Source: Myxococcota bacterium (GTDB lineage Bacteria; Myxococcota_C; UBA6777). From it: 64,000 nt of DNA. The number at the start of each line of letters is the position of its first letter. Position 1 is the first letter of the stretch. Both the position numbers and the translations under genes were made by a program. Location: contig JAKLKB010000002.1 of NCBI GenBank assembly GCA_023150835.1, positions 62,001 through 126,000 on the forward strand. Reading direction: 5' to 3'. The notes under the pieces were generated by a model. That model saw only the letters and a list, made by a program, of their open reading frames with translations. It was not told where the DNA came from and searched no databases. This document shows, in pieces, positions 1 through 8,513 of this stretch.

Positions 1-1305
1 CCTTCTCCTTGGCTGGTTCGGCTTTTTTCGTTGGGACTGGTGTTTTCGCTCTTGCCGATCTTGTTTGCCCATGCGCTGTGGCCGTTGGTGGTGGGGATGT
101 GGGCGTTGCTGTTGGGTGGAGCGCTCTTGGATGGGGTTGCACTCGCCAACCGCCGCGCAAGGCTTGACGTCCAGCAGCCCGCCCAAGCTTATGTGAGCGA
201 GCCGATCGCGTTTCGCTTTACGCTGCACTGGCCGAAGAAACGGCGTTTGCGTGCGCGGTGGTGGGCAGAAACGCAAGCTCCGTTGGAGCAAGGTGAGGCT
301 GTGACGCGGTGGATCGAATCCGAAGAAACACAGTTTTCGATCGATCTGATCGCACCGCGCCGAGGCGAGGGGCAACTGTTGGCGCTGTGGGCAGAGATCC
401 GAGGTCCATTGGGTCTATTTGAGCGGGTGCAGCGCTTTTCGCTCGATCTGTCCCCGTTGCCGATCTTGCCGAGTCTACCTCACGTTCGGCGACTGGCCTT
501 GCAACACTTTGGGCTGTGGCAATACCGCGAAGGCATTCGGATCGAACGGCTGCCGGGGGATGGAAGTGAGTTTGATGCACTTGAGAAATATTCTCCCGGC
601 CATGATCTCCGAAGCATCGACTGGAAAGCATCGGCGCGTCACCAAAGCCTGTTGGTACGGCGCTTTCGGGTCGAACGCAATCAACGTGTGGTATTTTGCC
701 TTGATACGGGGCATCTGATGGCCGACGATCTCCAAGGCATGCAACGGCTCGATCACGCCATCCACACGAGCCTTTTGTTGGGGCATTTTGCCCTGCGAGC
801 GGGGGATCTTGTGGGCTTGCATTCTTATGCCGAAGCGCCAAAGTCTTGGTTGCCGCCCAAAAATGGGATCAAAAACTTTCACCGTATGCACCTTGCTTGC
901 GCGGCGCTGCGCTCGACAGCGATCGAAACCAACCATGTGCGGGGGCTTCATCACTTGCTTGCCCAACTCAACCGCCGCACGTTGATCGTGTTGTTCACGG
1001 AATTTACAGGCACCACGACCGCCGAACTGATGCTCGAAACCGTCGGTCATCTGGTGCAAAAGCATCTTGTGATCTTTGTCGCGCTCGAAGATCCCGCGTT
1101 GGATCGGCCCTTAGAGAAAAAGCCCGAAGATGCCGAAGATATGGCTCGCGCCCTTGTATCCGTCGATATGCGCCAAGAACGTCAAGCGGTGTTGTTGCGC
1201 CTCCAACGCATGGGCGTTCACGTCGTCCAAGGTTCGGTCGATATCTCAGCGGCCAAACTGGTTCAACGCTATCTTGAGATCAAACGCCGCCAGCTTCTCG
1301 GATAA
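1..1305 (+). CDS. DUF58 domain protein (5' end probably outside window)
   Basis: Membrane-anchored DUF58 protein of the type usually found next to MoxR AAA+ ATPases and VWA proteins; the biochemical role is not established. Two hydrophobic segments lie at the N-terminus. The hallmark DUF58 stretch follows near residue 180 of the visible part: an FDALEKYSPGHDLRSIDWKA-like segment, then a VWA-like strand ending VVFCLDTGHLM. The frame is open to base 1. The first possible start (TTG at 31) has no ribosome binding site, so the true start is probably upstream of the window. A SpoIIM-like and an RDD gene follow on the same strand, a common arrangement for this family. No MoxR gene is visible, but it could lie just upstream. 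Confidence 0.85.
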   Translation, partial: PSPWLVRLFSLGLVFSLLPILFAHALWPLVVGMWALLLGGALLDGVALANRRARLDVQQPAQAYVSEPIAFRFTLHWPKKRRLRARWWAETQAPLEQGEAVTRWIESEETQFSIDLIAPRRGEGQLLALWAEIRGPLGLFERVQRFSLDLSPLPILPSLPHVRRLALQHFGLWQYREGIRIERLPGDGSEFDALEKYSPGHDLRSIDWKASARHQSLLVRRFRVERNQRVVFCLDTGHLMADDLQGMQRLDHAIHTSLLLGHFALRAGDLVGLHSYAEAPKSWLPPKNGIKNFHRMHLACAALRSTAIETNHVRGLHHLLAQLNRRTLIVLFTEFTGTTTAELMLETVGHLVQKHLVIFVALEDPALDRPLEKKPEDAEDMARALVSVDMRQERQAVLLRLQRMGVHVVQGSVDISAAKLVQRYLEIKRRQLLG

Positions 1306-1357
1306 GACAAGCCGATCGTGCGGCGAAAAGCAGACAAGACGGGCTTGTGGGTGTTGT

Positions 1358-1485
1358 CTTGTGGGGTTTCACCCCACACCCCACAAGGGGCCGAAGTCCC
1401 CTTGACCCCGTATTGGCGGAGAGAGCAGACATTTTTTAAACCAACAGCACCGCCGCTTGACAGGACGCGAACACGGTTTTTTCTC
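1358..1485 (+). repeat. Dispersed double-hairpin repeat, copy 1
   Basis: This intergenic stretch begins with two adjacent stem-loops: GTGGGG/CCCCAC, then AAGGGG/CCCCTT, followed by TTGACCCCG. About 75 further bases resemble the flank of a second copy at 62925-63050, including GAGCAGAC/GAACAGAC and ACACCGCCG-like segments. Because the similarity continues past the hairpins, it is a true dispersed repeat of about 125-140 bp rather than a chance palindrome. Here it separates the DUF58 and SpoIIM-like genes and could affect read-through between them. Confidence 0.7.
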
Positions 1486-1506
1486 GACTATATGGAAGAA
1501 AAAAAG

Positions 1507-2607
1507 ATGGATACCAACCAATCCCCTACATCCTCCGCCCCTTCGACGCCGCGTTCCGTTCAATTTCGCAAAGAACGCGAAGCCTCTTGGCGAGAGCTTG
1601 AAGATATCGTTGAGCGTGTCCAAAACAAAAGCCTTTCGAGCCTTGATGATCGAGACCTTCAACGCTTGCCTTTGCTGTACCGCGAAGCCATGAACAGTCT
1701 TTCTGTGGCCCGCGCCACAGCCTTGGATCGCTTGCTGATCCGTTATCTCGAAGCGTTGTGTTCGCAAAGCTACCTTGCGATCTACGGTGCGCGCCGCCCA
1801 AGCCGTCGGATGCTGTGGGCTTTGTTTGTCGCAGTCCCGTTGGAGATCCGCAAAGCCTCACGCGAGCTGTTGTTGGCGATCTTGTTCTTTGCTGCGGGGA
1901 TCGCGGTGGCATGGTCACTTGTGGATCGCGATCCGCAATGGTTTCATGTGTTCGTCTCTCCGCAAATGGCCGCTGGTCGGACGCCTTGGGCCACGACCGA
2001 ATCCCTTCAAAATACGTTGTATGACAGCGGCCAAAAAAAGGGCGATGCCTTGAGCGTCTTTGCTTCTTTTCTGTTCACAAACAACGCACGTGTCGGCTTG
2101 TTGGCCTTTTCGTTGGGCTTCTTGTTGGGGATCCCTGCTGCGATCTTGCTTTTCTACAACGGCTTGGTCTTGGGCGGCTTTTTGTCGTTGTTTGCATCAA
2201 GAGGGCTATTGATACCGTTCCTTGGGTGGTTGTTGCCGCATGGAGTCCCCGAGATCTTTGCGGTGCTACTGTGCGGTGGGGCGGGCTTTTTGATGGGGCG
2301 GGCTTTGTTGTTGCCCGGCTCCTTGTTGCGTACAGAAGCCCTACGCAACGCAGGTCTTCGTGCCTCGCTGATCGTCACGGGGGCGATCTTTTTGTTTGCT
2401 TACGCTGCGCTGTTTGAAGGCTTTTTCCGCCAGCTAATCGTGGATGACGTGCTGCGTTTTCTTGTGGCACTCTTGCAATGCTTGTTGCTGTTGTGGTGGT
2501 TTTATCTGGGCCAAAAACAAGAACAAAAAGATCTTGCGGCAGAGAATTTTGAGCAAGAGACACCCGCATGGCCTCTGCAAGCCGATCCTCAAAGGGGTGG
2601 GAGATGA
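1507..2607 (+). CDS. Stage II sporulation protein M-like (DUF95) integral membrane protein
   Basis: A 366-residue polytopic membrane protein of the SpoIIM/DUF95 family. The N-terminal 100 residues are hydrophilic and helical (an RELEDIVERV start and an RLPLLYREAMN motif). Hydrophobic helices follow, with the family-typical glycine-rich segment LAFSLGFLLGIPAAILLFYNG and the LLPHGVPEIFAVLL motif. The start at 1507 has GGAAG about 8 bases upstream; an in-frame ATG at 1492 is the alternative. The longer open frame that runs through the upstream repeat is not credible. The stop overlaps an ATG (ATGA at 2604), so translation is probably coupled to what follows. In non-sporulating bacteria this family is regularly linked to DUF58 and RDD genes; its function there is unknown. 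Confidence 0.85.
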   Translation: MDTNQSPTSSAPSTPRSVQFRKEREASWRELEDIVERVQNKSLSSLDDRDLQRLPLLYREAMNSLSVARATALDRLLIRYLEALCSQSYLAIYGARRPSRRMLWALFVAVPLEIRKASRELLLAILFFAAGIAVAWSLVDRDPQWFHVFVSPQMAAGRTPWATTESLQNTLYDSGQKKGDALSVFASFLFTNNARVGLLAFSLGFLLGIPAAILLFYNGLVLGGFLSLFASRGLLIPFLGWLLPHGVPEIFAVLLCGGAGFLMGRALLLPGSLLRTEALRNAGLRASLIVTGAIFLFAYAALFEGFFRQLIVDDVLRFLVALLQCLLLLWWFYLGQKQEQKDLAAENFEQETPAWPLQADPQRGGR

Positions 2608-2645
2608 AAAGAAGATCATCGCATTATCAAAGGGGTGGGAGATGA
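2604..2645 (+). CDS. Possible 13-codon coupled mini-ORF made by a duplicated start region
   Basis: ATG at 2604 overlaps the SpoIIM-like stop (ATGA). The frame runs 13 codons to a TGA that overlaps the RDD-protein ATG at 2642 (again ATGA). The mini-ORF exists because a 25-base segment holding the ribosome binding site AAAGGGGTGGGAG and the ATG is repeated at 2589-2613 and 2627-2651, 38 bases apart, with one mismatch. The peptide begins MKRR, like the RDD start MRRK. It may be only a by-product of the duplication, but both junctions keep perfect stop/start overlap. Translation is unproven. Confidence 0.4.
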   Translation: MKRRSSHYQRGGR

Positions 2646-3553
2646 GAAGAAAACGACCGTACCAAAGCGAAGAAAGCAAACAAAGAACTGTCTCGATCCT
2701 CCCGCCCGAAGGGGTGCCGTTGCGGTTTGTCATAGCCCCCGTGTCTTCGCGTTTTTCAGCGCTTGCGTTCGATCTGCTGTTGATCACCATCAGCATGTAT
2801 CTGATGGTGTTTGTGCTGATCGCGATCTTTGTTGCAGGGGGGTTGTTCAAGAGCGGAGGAGGTTATGCGCTGTCTTTTTGGCTGATCGGTATCTTCCTGA
2901 TTAGACAGTGCTACTTTTTCTTTTTCGAGATGATCTGGCAAGGCAGTACGCCCGGGAAAAAGCTACTCGGCTTGCGCGTGATCGCTCGGGATGGCCGCCC
3001 GCTCGGCTTGCAGGGCCTGATCGCACGCAATCTGATGCGCGATATCGAAGTGTTTATTCCGCTAGGGCTGTTTAGCCAAGCCTTTCAGATGGGAAACGAA
3101 AGCGCGTGGCTGTCGTGGATGGCGATGGGATGGTGCTTGATCGCGCTCACCTTTCCATTCTTTCACCCACAATCCATGCGGATCGGCGATATCGTCGGTG
3201 GCACCTTTGTGATCGTGATCCCCAAAGCAGAACTCGAAGTCGACAAAGCCCGCCAAACCACCCTTGCGCGCAAAGTCCAGATCAGCTTTACACCCGAACA
3301 GCTCGCCGTCTATGGCGAGTACGAACTGGAGACCCTCGCGCAGCTCTTACGCAAAGTCGACGAAGACAAAGCAGATGCCGACGACCTGCGCATCATCGCA
3401 CGCACCATCGCCGACAAGATCCGCTACGAAGGACACGAACCCCTCTCGACACCTCTTGTTTTCCTACAGATCTTCTACGCAGCACAACGCAAAGCCCTCG
3501 AACAAAAGCTGATCTGGGGCCAACGCAAAGCCAACAAACACCAGCGCTCGTAA
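2642..3553 (+). CDS. RDD family membrane protein
   Basis: A 303-residue protein. The first 190 residues form an RDD domain: SRFSALAFDLLLI gives the Arg-Asp start of TM1, two further TM segments follow, and the diagnostic WQGSTPGKKLLGLRVI motif sits near residue 100. The C-terminal 110 residues are charged and helical, ending GQRKANKHQRS, and have no domain I recognise. The ATG at 2642 has GGTGGGAG just upstream, so this start is preferred over the long in-frame extension. It is probably co-translated with the SpoIIM-like gene through the ATGA overlaps. RDD proteins are poorly characterised; some act in ion transport or osmotic stress. Here the context suggests a membrane complex with the DUF58 and SpoIIM-like proteins. 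Confidence 0.85.
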   Translation: MRRKRPYQSEESKQRTVSILPPEGVPLRFVIAPVSSRFSALAFDLLLITISMYLMVFVLIAIFVAGGLFKSGGGYALSFWLIGIFLIRQCYFFFFEMIWQGSTPGKKLLGLRVIARDGRPLGLQGLIARNLMRDIEVFIPLGLFSQAFQMGNESAWLSWMAMGWCLIALTFPFFHPQSMRIGDIVGGTFVIVIPKAELEVDKARQTTLARKVQISFTPEQLAVYGEYELETLAQLLRKVDEDKADADDLRIIARTIADKIRYEGHEPLSTPLVFLQIFYAAQRKALEQKLIWGQRKANKHQRS

Positions 3554-3590
3554 TCCTCAAAACAAACGCAACATCCGAATGGAACGGCGA

Positions 3591-5978
3591 TCAAGGGAGT
3601 CCCCAGCGACGACGCAGCCCCCATTCAAGCGCAAACAACGCAAACAACAAGATCAAGACCCACGAGCGATCCCAGAGGGAGAGGGTTTTGCTGCGATCGA
3701 CACGAACGATGGTGGCGGGGCGCAAAGGCAAAGAGGCGATCTGCTCGGAAAAACGGATCACCTTTCCAGCGGTTTCGTGCTGTAGTGCGGCAAAAAAGGC
3801 ATCGTTGGGGCGGATATCTTGGAACTCGTCGAGCAAGCCAAGGACTTGGAAAAGGTCTTCGCCTGTGGCGGTTTGGCCTTTTTCGATCTCAGCTTCGGCT
3901 TGAAGGCGAAAGATGCCGCTGTTTGGGGCTTTCCAACCAAAGAAAAGAGTTCCTTCGCTGGGGATATCGCGGACCGTTTGGTGGAGAGGGATCGTCTCTC
4001 CGCCACGCAAGACCTTGATACGGACTTTGCCTTTGCGCAGGGGCCGATATTCACGATCCAAGACGCGGATGCGAAAACGCGCTTCTTCGCCCAAACGGTA
4101 GGCCGCACGCAAGGAAGAAACACGCACACGCTCAAGCTCAGGATCGCGGATCAACCAACGGATGGCGTTGTTCCAAAAGCGATAATAGACCTCTTTTGTG
4201 CTGCCTTCGCCGACACGCTGAAAGTTCCATTTCCAAGAACCATCGACCGTCAAGCCCATCACGCGGCCTTTTTCGACTTGTCGAAGTGAAAGGATCGGAA
4301 CAGACCGCCCAGAGGGCGTTTTGTTTTCGGGGTGTTCGAGCAGGGTGACGCTGTCGGGATGAGGATCACCCACTTTGTTACTGCCCGGCTGTTTGGGGAG
4401 TTTGGCCCACAAGGCATTGTTTTCTTCAAGGCTCCCAAGCAAGCGTGTGATCGGATGATGCCGCCCTGAGTCGGTCAATACAGGCCGAAAGCGTTGCTCG
4501 TCGATTTGTCCAAGGCCCAACCCAAAAGGCAAGATGCCTTCGATAGGCGTGTCCATGTATCCACCCGAAGCAAAGGACAGATCCCCTCCCACCATCACAA
4601 AAGCCCCGCCGTTGCGAACAAATTTTGCGATGTTGTGGAGATAATACGATCGCATATACGGCGCATAATTAAAGTCTTGGAAGACCACAAGATCGAAGGT
4701 CGGCAGCGACTTTGTAAATAGCTCATGATAGGGAAATTGGATAAGAGCCATCTCGCGGTTTGGAGGATTGTGGTATTGAATATTCTGTTGTGTGCGTAAG
4801 ATAAAAAAGGAGATCAAGTCGACGCTGGCGTTCTTTTTGAGAAGCCTGCGCAAGAAGCGAACATCCCAAGAGGGACGCCCCGTCACATGAAGGACACGGA
4901 TACGATCGCGGATGATCTTGAGGAGAAAGTCTTTTCGGTTGTTTTCGTGGAGGACTTCGCCCGGGAGAACAGGCGTGCGGACGGAGTAGATGAATTTGCC
5001 GGCACGACGGGGCTTAAAGGAGAAACGGACGGTGTAGTCTTGTTTGTCGGGCTGGAGAGTGAGCAACGTCGACTGTAGAAGCTGCCCCTCGCGATAGAGA
5101 CTGATCGGAAGAGTGCCTGTGAGAAAGCCTTGGACACGGATCAAAGCCTCGATGGTGGCGGTGTTATGGAGAAAAGCAAAAGCATCGCCAAAGACTTCGG
5201 AGACAGAGATATCCCGAAGCGCCTGAGGATCGGGTGAAGAGGGAGCGATCACATGGACGGGGATTTGGAGCCGCTTGAGTCCGACAAGAAGATTTCGCAA
5301 GCGTCGATCGGTAAGGAGTGCATCTTTTTTCTGCCCGCCTTTTTGGGTGATCCCGCTGACGGTGCGCTCGGCCCTTGCAAGCGTGTCGACCCCATCCGTG
5401 ATCAGCACCACACCCGCAAGCGGTTTGTCTTGGAAGTGATCCTGCAAGTAGCCCAAGATCTGCAACAGATCCGTTTGATCGCCATCTGCTTGAAGGTTGG
5501 CAATGCCCGTTGTGATGGGCGATATCTTGCGATCGAAAGAAAACCAATGCACTTTTTGCTCTTTTTCCAAGCGCTCCCACAACGCCGCATGCCGCTTCCA
5601 AAAATCCTTGGCGGCCTCAAGGCGGGTGCGTTCTTTTTGGAGGCTTTGGATGCGCATACTGGCCGATGTATCGAAAAAGATCGGTAAGTGGTTTTGGATC
5701 TTTTGGACGTTTCGCAACTCGACTGCTGGCCCAAGCATCAAGAACCACAGCGCCGCTGCCCCCACCAAACGCAGCACCAGCAAGCCCACCCGCTGCGGGA
5801 TCGACGTCAGCCGTTGGCTCGATTGCCATCCCCACCACAACGCGATCAACAAGAAAAACGCCAAAACCCACAACGTCTCCGCCGACCAAGAACCCGACCA
5901 GACCCAGCGCCAGTCGTTGTACTCGCTCGTTTCAGAGGTCAGAAACGGGATAAAGTTGGATGCAAACAGTGGACTCAA
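3591..5978 (-). CDS. Membrane VWA-like protein with a glutamine amidotransferase-like domain
   Basis: A 795-residue protein with two TM helices near residues 35-50 and 63-85, then a VWA-like domain opening with FFDTSASMRI (DTSAS at 103-107, a MIDAS-like DxSxS). Around residues 415-480 is a class I glutamine amidotransferase-like fold: a VVFQDF strand, then FVRNGGAFVMVGGDLSF and an IEGILPFGL loop. No catalytic Cys is apparent, so this domain is probably not an amidase. A final TM helix (about 767-787) ends near the C-terminus. This layout is known from hypothetical proteins encoded beside DUF58 and DUF4159 genes. It faces the RDD gene across only 37 bases. Function is unknown; a trans-envelope or surface role is inferred. 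Confidence 0.7.
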   Translation of the reverse strand: MSPLFASNFIPFLTSETSEYNDWRWVWSGSWSAETLWVLAFFLLIALWWGWQSSQRLTSIPQRVGLLVLRLVGAAALWFLMLGPAVELRNVQKIQNHLPIFFDTSASMRIQSLQKERTRLEAAKDFWKRHAALWERLEKEQKVHWFSFDRKISPITTGIANLQADGDQTDLLQILGYLQDHFQDKPLAGVVLITDGVDTLARAERTVSGITQKGGQKKDALLTDRRLRNLLVGLKRLQIPVHVIAPSSPDPQALRDISVSEVFGDAFAFLHNTATIEALIRVQGFLTGTLPISLYREGQLLQSTLLTLQPDKQDYTVRFSFKPRRAGKFIYSVRTPVLPGEVLHENNRKDFLLKIIRDRIRVLHVTGRPSWDVRFLRRLLKKNASVDLISFFILRTQQNIQYHNPPNREMALIQFPYHELFTKSLPTFDLVVFQDFNYAPYMRSYYLHNIAKFVRNGGAFVMVGGDLSFASGGYMDTPIEGILPFGLGLGQIDEQRFRPVLTDSGRHHPITRLLGSLEENNALWAKLPKQPGSNKVGDPHPDSVTLLEHPENKTPSGRSVPILSLRQVEKGRVMGLTVDGSWKWNFQRVGEGSTKEVYYRFWNNAIRWLIRDPELERVRVSSLRAAYRLGEEARFRIRVLDREYRPLRKGKVRIKVLRGGETIPLHQTVRDIPSEGTLFFGWKAPNSGIFRLQAEAEIEKGQTATGEDLFQVLGLLDEFQDIRPNDAFFAALQHETAGKVIRFSEQIASLPLRPATIVRVDRSKTLSLWDRSWVLILLFALFALEWGLRRRWGLP

Positions 5979-6038
5979 GGCGGATTCGCTCCTCGTACAA
6001 AAAGGGGGTCAAAGACAAGGGCCGATTATGGAGACAAA

Positions 6039-6061
6039 GCCCCCCCTTTTCAAGGGAGGGC
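6039..6061 (-). terminator. Stem-loop, possible minus-strand terminator
   Basis: A GC-rich stem of about 9 bp with one mismatch (C7TT against AAGGGAGGG, short loop) lies 75 bases downstream of the minus-strand lipoprotein gene. On the minus strand it is followed by TTTGT, a weak U-tract. It may instead be a mobile palindromic repeat. Confidence 0.4.
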
Positions 6062-6135
6062 GCATCACCGCAAGCAGCGTAGTTTGTCGGGAATAGGGCA
6101 AGACGGACGGGGCATTTGGGAGGGAGGAGAGAAGA

Positions 6136-7905
6136 TTAGGGGCCTGTCGAAGCGCAAGCGCCGACAGGAAGGGGAACGTTGCCGTTGGTGAGTCGCAAAG
6201 GAGTGCAGACTTCACGAGCGCTACAGCCACCGGCGTTGAGGGGGAGACCTTGTTGGCACCACTGATCGCAGTTGCACATCTTGCGGCAGTTTGGAGAGCC
6301 GACAGGGCGGCCTTGTTGATCGACCGTCACGACACACAAAGCGCCGCGTTCACAGGTATTGTTGCCTGTGCAGATATCGTTGTTGCAACCCGTCTCTCCG
6401 AGCTTTTTGTTGCCTTCAGGAACGCAGAAGTTGGCGTCATCGTCGGCGGGGAAACAGGCCGAACCAGCGGGGCAGCAGTTGTTGTAGGGAGGTTGCGCTC
6501 CAGCGGGGCAGGTCTGTTGGTTAAGCGGATCGCAGTTGTGGCCGAGCGCACAAGCGCCAAGGGTGGGATCGATCTTGGTGATATCGGAGCGCACGCAATA
6601 TTCGGCGGGTCGGTTGCCTTGTTTGGGTTGGCACTTGTCAGGGCGGAGGTTGGGGTTTCCGAGGTTGCAAGCACTACGGCAACGGAAAGGGGGTTGATCG
6701 GTGCAAGGCTCTGGCAAACAACCCATCAATCGGCCATCGCCGCCTTTTCCGCAAGGGGTGGTGCAAGGGTCGCAGAGTGCGCCTTCTTGGGCTTGGATGG
6801 GGAAGCATTGGCCAGTAAACTTGCCGTCTTTGTTGTTGGGCGAGGCAGCGGTGCAACAACGCTCGTTGGCGGCGCAGTCTTTGTCGGTCGAACAGCCGAG
6901 GCGGATCTTGATGGAGGTTTCGGAGACGTTGTCGAGTTCGTCGCGTGCGATGACCTTGAATTCGACCTCGCCCGAGCCGAAGCCTTGACCGACGTCGGTG
7001 GCGGAAAAGTATTGCCCGGGTGCGTTGGCATCGGGCTGAACTTGTCCGGCTTTGATGTTGTTGATAAAAAAGTCCACTTGTTTGACGCCTGCTTGATCCA
7101 AGACCAACGCCCGAAACTCTTGTTGTCCACGCAAGCTATCGCCGTTGTTGGGTTTAACGATCTGGATCTGGGGGCCTTTTTTATCGACCAAGACTTCGAG
7201 ACGAGCTTTGGGGACGGTCACGTTGCTTTTGGCGTCTTTTCCGATGGCATAAAAGACAAGTGTCGCACCGTCTGGAAACTTCGTATCATCCGAAAGATCC
7301 GCATCATGCTCACAGAGATCGGCTTTGTTGGGGGTGCTGGTTCCTGCGCAGACTTTAAGCGGCAAGTACTCGTCGCGCTGTGTGCCGTATTCCATCGTGA
7401 TCTCGGCGACACCGTCTTTGTCTTGGCCTTCGGAGATCACCTTGGTTTGTTTGCCCACAAAGATCGCTGGATGCTCGTTTTTCAGTTTGGAAGGCGAAGT
7501 AAAGCGCATAAACGGAGCCGAAGCGTCTTGGCGTACGCGCATCTTTTCGCTTTGTTTGTCTTGGGCCTTGTCGATCGCCTCGACCTTGATCTCGAATTCT
7601 TTGGGCTGGCTATCCAGCGCAAAACGTACCTCAAAGGTTCCATCCCGCTGTCCACCGCCCTCTTTGGCGTCGATCTTCTTTTCGTCAATGTAAAAGACCA
7701 CAGACTCGGTCCCATCGTTGTCTTGCACCCGCACTCGGATCACACCGTCCGTAATCAACGCCCCCGCTGGTGACAAAAAACTGATCCGCGCTTTGTCGTT
7801 GGATTGCCCGGGATCTCCGCCACAATTACAACCTTGCGTGGACAACGCCCCCGCACACAGGGCCCACAGCCCCATCCATCCCATCTTCCGCCATACATGC
7901 CACAT
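6136..7905 (-). CDS. Large cysteine-rich lipoprotein with Ig-like repeats
   Basis: A 589-residue secreted lipoprotein. The signal peptide ends in a lipobox, LSTQGC (Cys26), followed by another Cys-rich step (NCGG). Residues 40-335 hold about three Ig-like beta domains, recognisable by recurring VRVQDNDGTESVVFYIDEKKI and AIDKAQDKQSEKMRV-like strands, as in cadherin/Big_9-type surface proteins. The C-terminal 250 residues carry more than 30 cysteines in CxxxxDCxxxxxCC-like modules resembling Myxococcota cysteine-rich repeat proteins. The start has GGAGG 6 bases upstream. Adhesion or cell-surface structure is inferred; no enzymatic motif is visible. Confidence 0.75.
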   Translation of the reverse strand: MWHVWRKMGWMGLWALCAGALSTQGCNCGGDPGQSNDKARISFLSPAGALITDGVIRVRVQDNDGTESVVFYIDEKKIDAKEGGGQRDGTFEVRFALDSQPKEFEIKVEAIDKAQDKQSEKMRVRQDASAPFMRFTSPSKLKNEHPAIFVGKQTKVISEGQDKDGVAEITMEYGTQRDEYLPLKVCAGTSTPNKADLCEHDADLSDDTKFPDGATLVFYAIGKDAKSNVTVPKARLEVLVDKKGPQIQIVKPNNGDSLRGQQEFRALVLDQAGVKQVDFFINNIKAGQVQPDANAPGQYFSATDVGQGFGSGEVEFKVIARDELDNVSETSIKIRLGCSTDKDCAANERCCTAASPNNKDGKFTGQCFPIQAQEGALCDPCTTPCGKGGDGRLMGCLPEPCTDQPPFRCRSACNLGNPNLRPDKCQPKQGNRPAEYCVRSDITKIDPTLGACALGHNCDPLNQQTCPAGAQPPYNNCCPAGSACFPADDDANFCVPEGNKKLGETGCNNDICTGNNTCERGALCVVTVDQQGRPVGSPNCRKMCNCDQWCQQGLPLNAGGCSAREVCTPLRLTNGNVPLPVGACASTGP

Positions 7906-8272
7906 ACACTTCCTCCTCTATCCATCGACCACAACGAGCATCCCAAAAAAATCTGCCCGTCGCTTCCAGTTCAAACCTTCTTTTTACCGAGATCGCCCTC
8001 TCTTTTCAACGATGACGCGCCTTTTTCGCCGATCTCTTCCCACAAAGCAAGCACAATCCACTCCACCGTCACTTTTTTGCTGCCTCCTCGCAACACAACA
8101 ATTCTGCTCGTCCTTTCGAGGACTTACGATTTAACACAAATGTTCTAAAAAGCAAACAAAATTGCAAAGAAGGCCGAAATCGAAAGACGTTCTTTTTCTG
8201 AACGTGTTTCCAAGGCAAGGGAAAAGAAAGATTTTTGTGGAGGGAGAGAAGGTGCGAAGGGAAGGCGCGAAG
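7906..8272. other. Non-coding stretch
   Basis: About 370 bases with no convincing gene. It is more AT-rich than its surroundings near 8130-8170 and should hold the promoter of the minus-strand lipoprotein gene. No clear -35/-10 pair was identified. Confidence 0.4.
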
Positions 8273-8513
8273 GATGGGGGTTTCGCGTCGTCGTCGCAAG
8301 ATGGGGATTTTCGCGTCGTCGGAAGATGGGGGTTTTCGCGTCGTCGAAGGATGGGGATTTTCGCGTCGTCGAAGGATGGGGATTTTCGCGTCGTCGTCGG
8401 AAGATGGGGGTTTTCGCGTCGTCGAAGGATGGGGATTTTCGCGTCGTCGTCGGAAGATGGGGGTTTTCGCGTCGTCGTCGGAAGATGGGGGTTTTAGCGT
8501 CGTCGTCGAAGGA
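8273..8513. repeat. Minisatellite, 25/28-bp units, overlapping the 3' end of the DUF4159 gene
   Basis: About nine tandem copies of GATGGGG(A/G)TTTTCGCG followed by two or three TCG triplets and GAAG. Units differ by one TCG, giving 25- and 28-bp lengths. The array runs into the end of the minus-strand DUF4159 gene: its stop codon lies in the last unit, where TTTTCGCG has become TTTTAGCG. The string RRRR at the protein's C-terminus is therefore repeat-derived. Confidence 0.9.

Noticed and set aside
6250-7773. 507-residue open frame on the plus strand
   Set aside because: Antisense to the Cys-rich lipoprotein; no ribosome binding site and no recognisable motifs.
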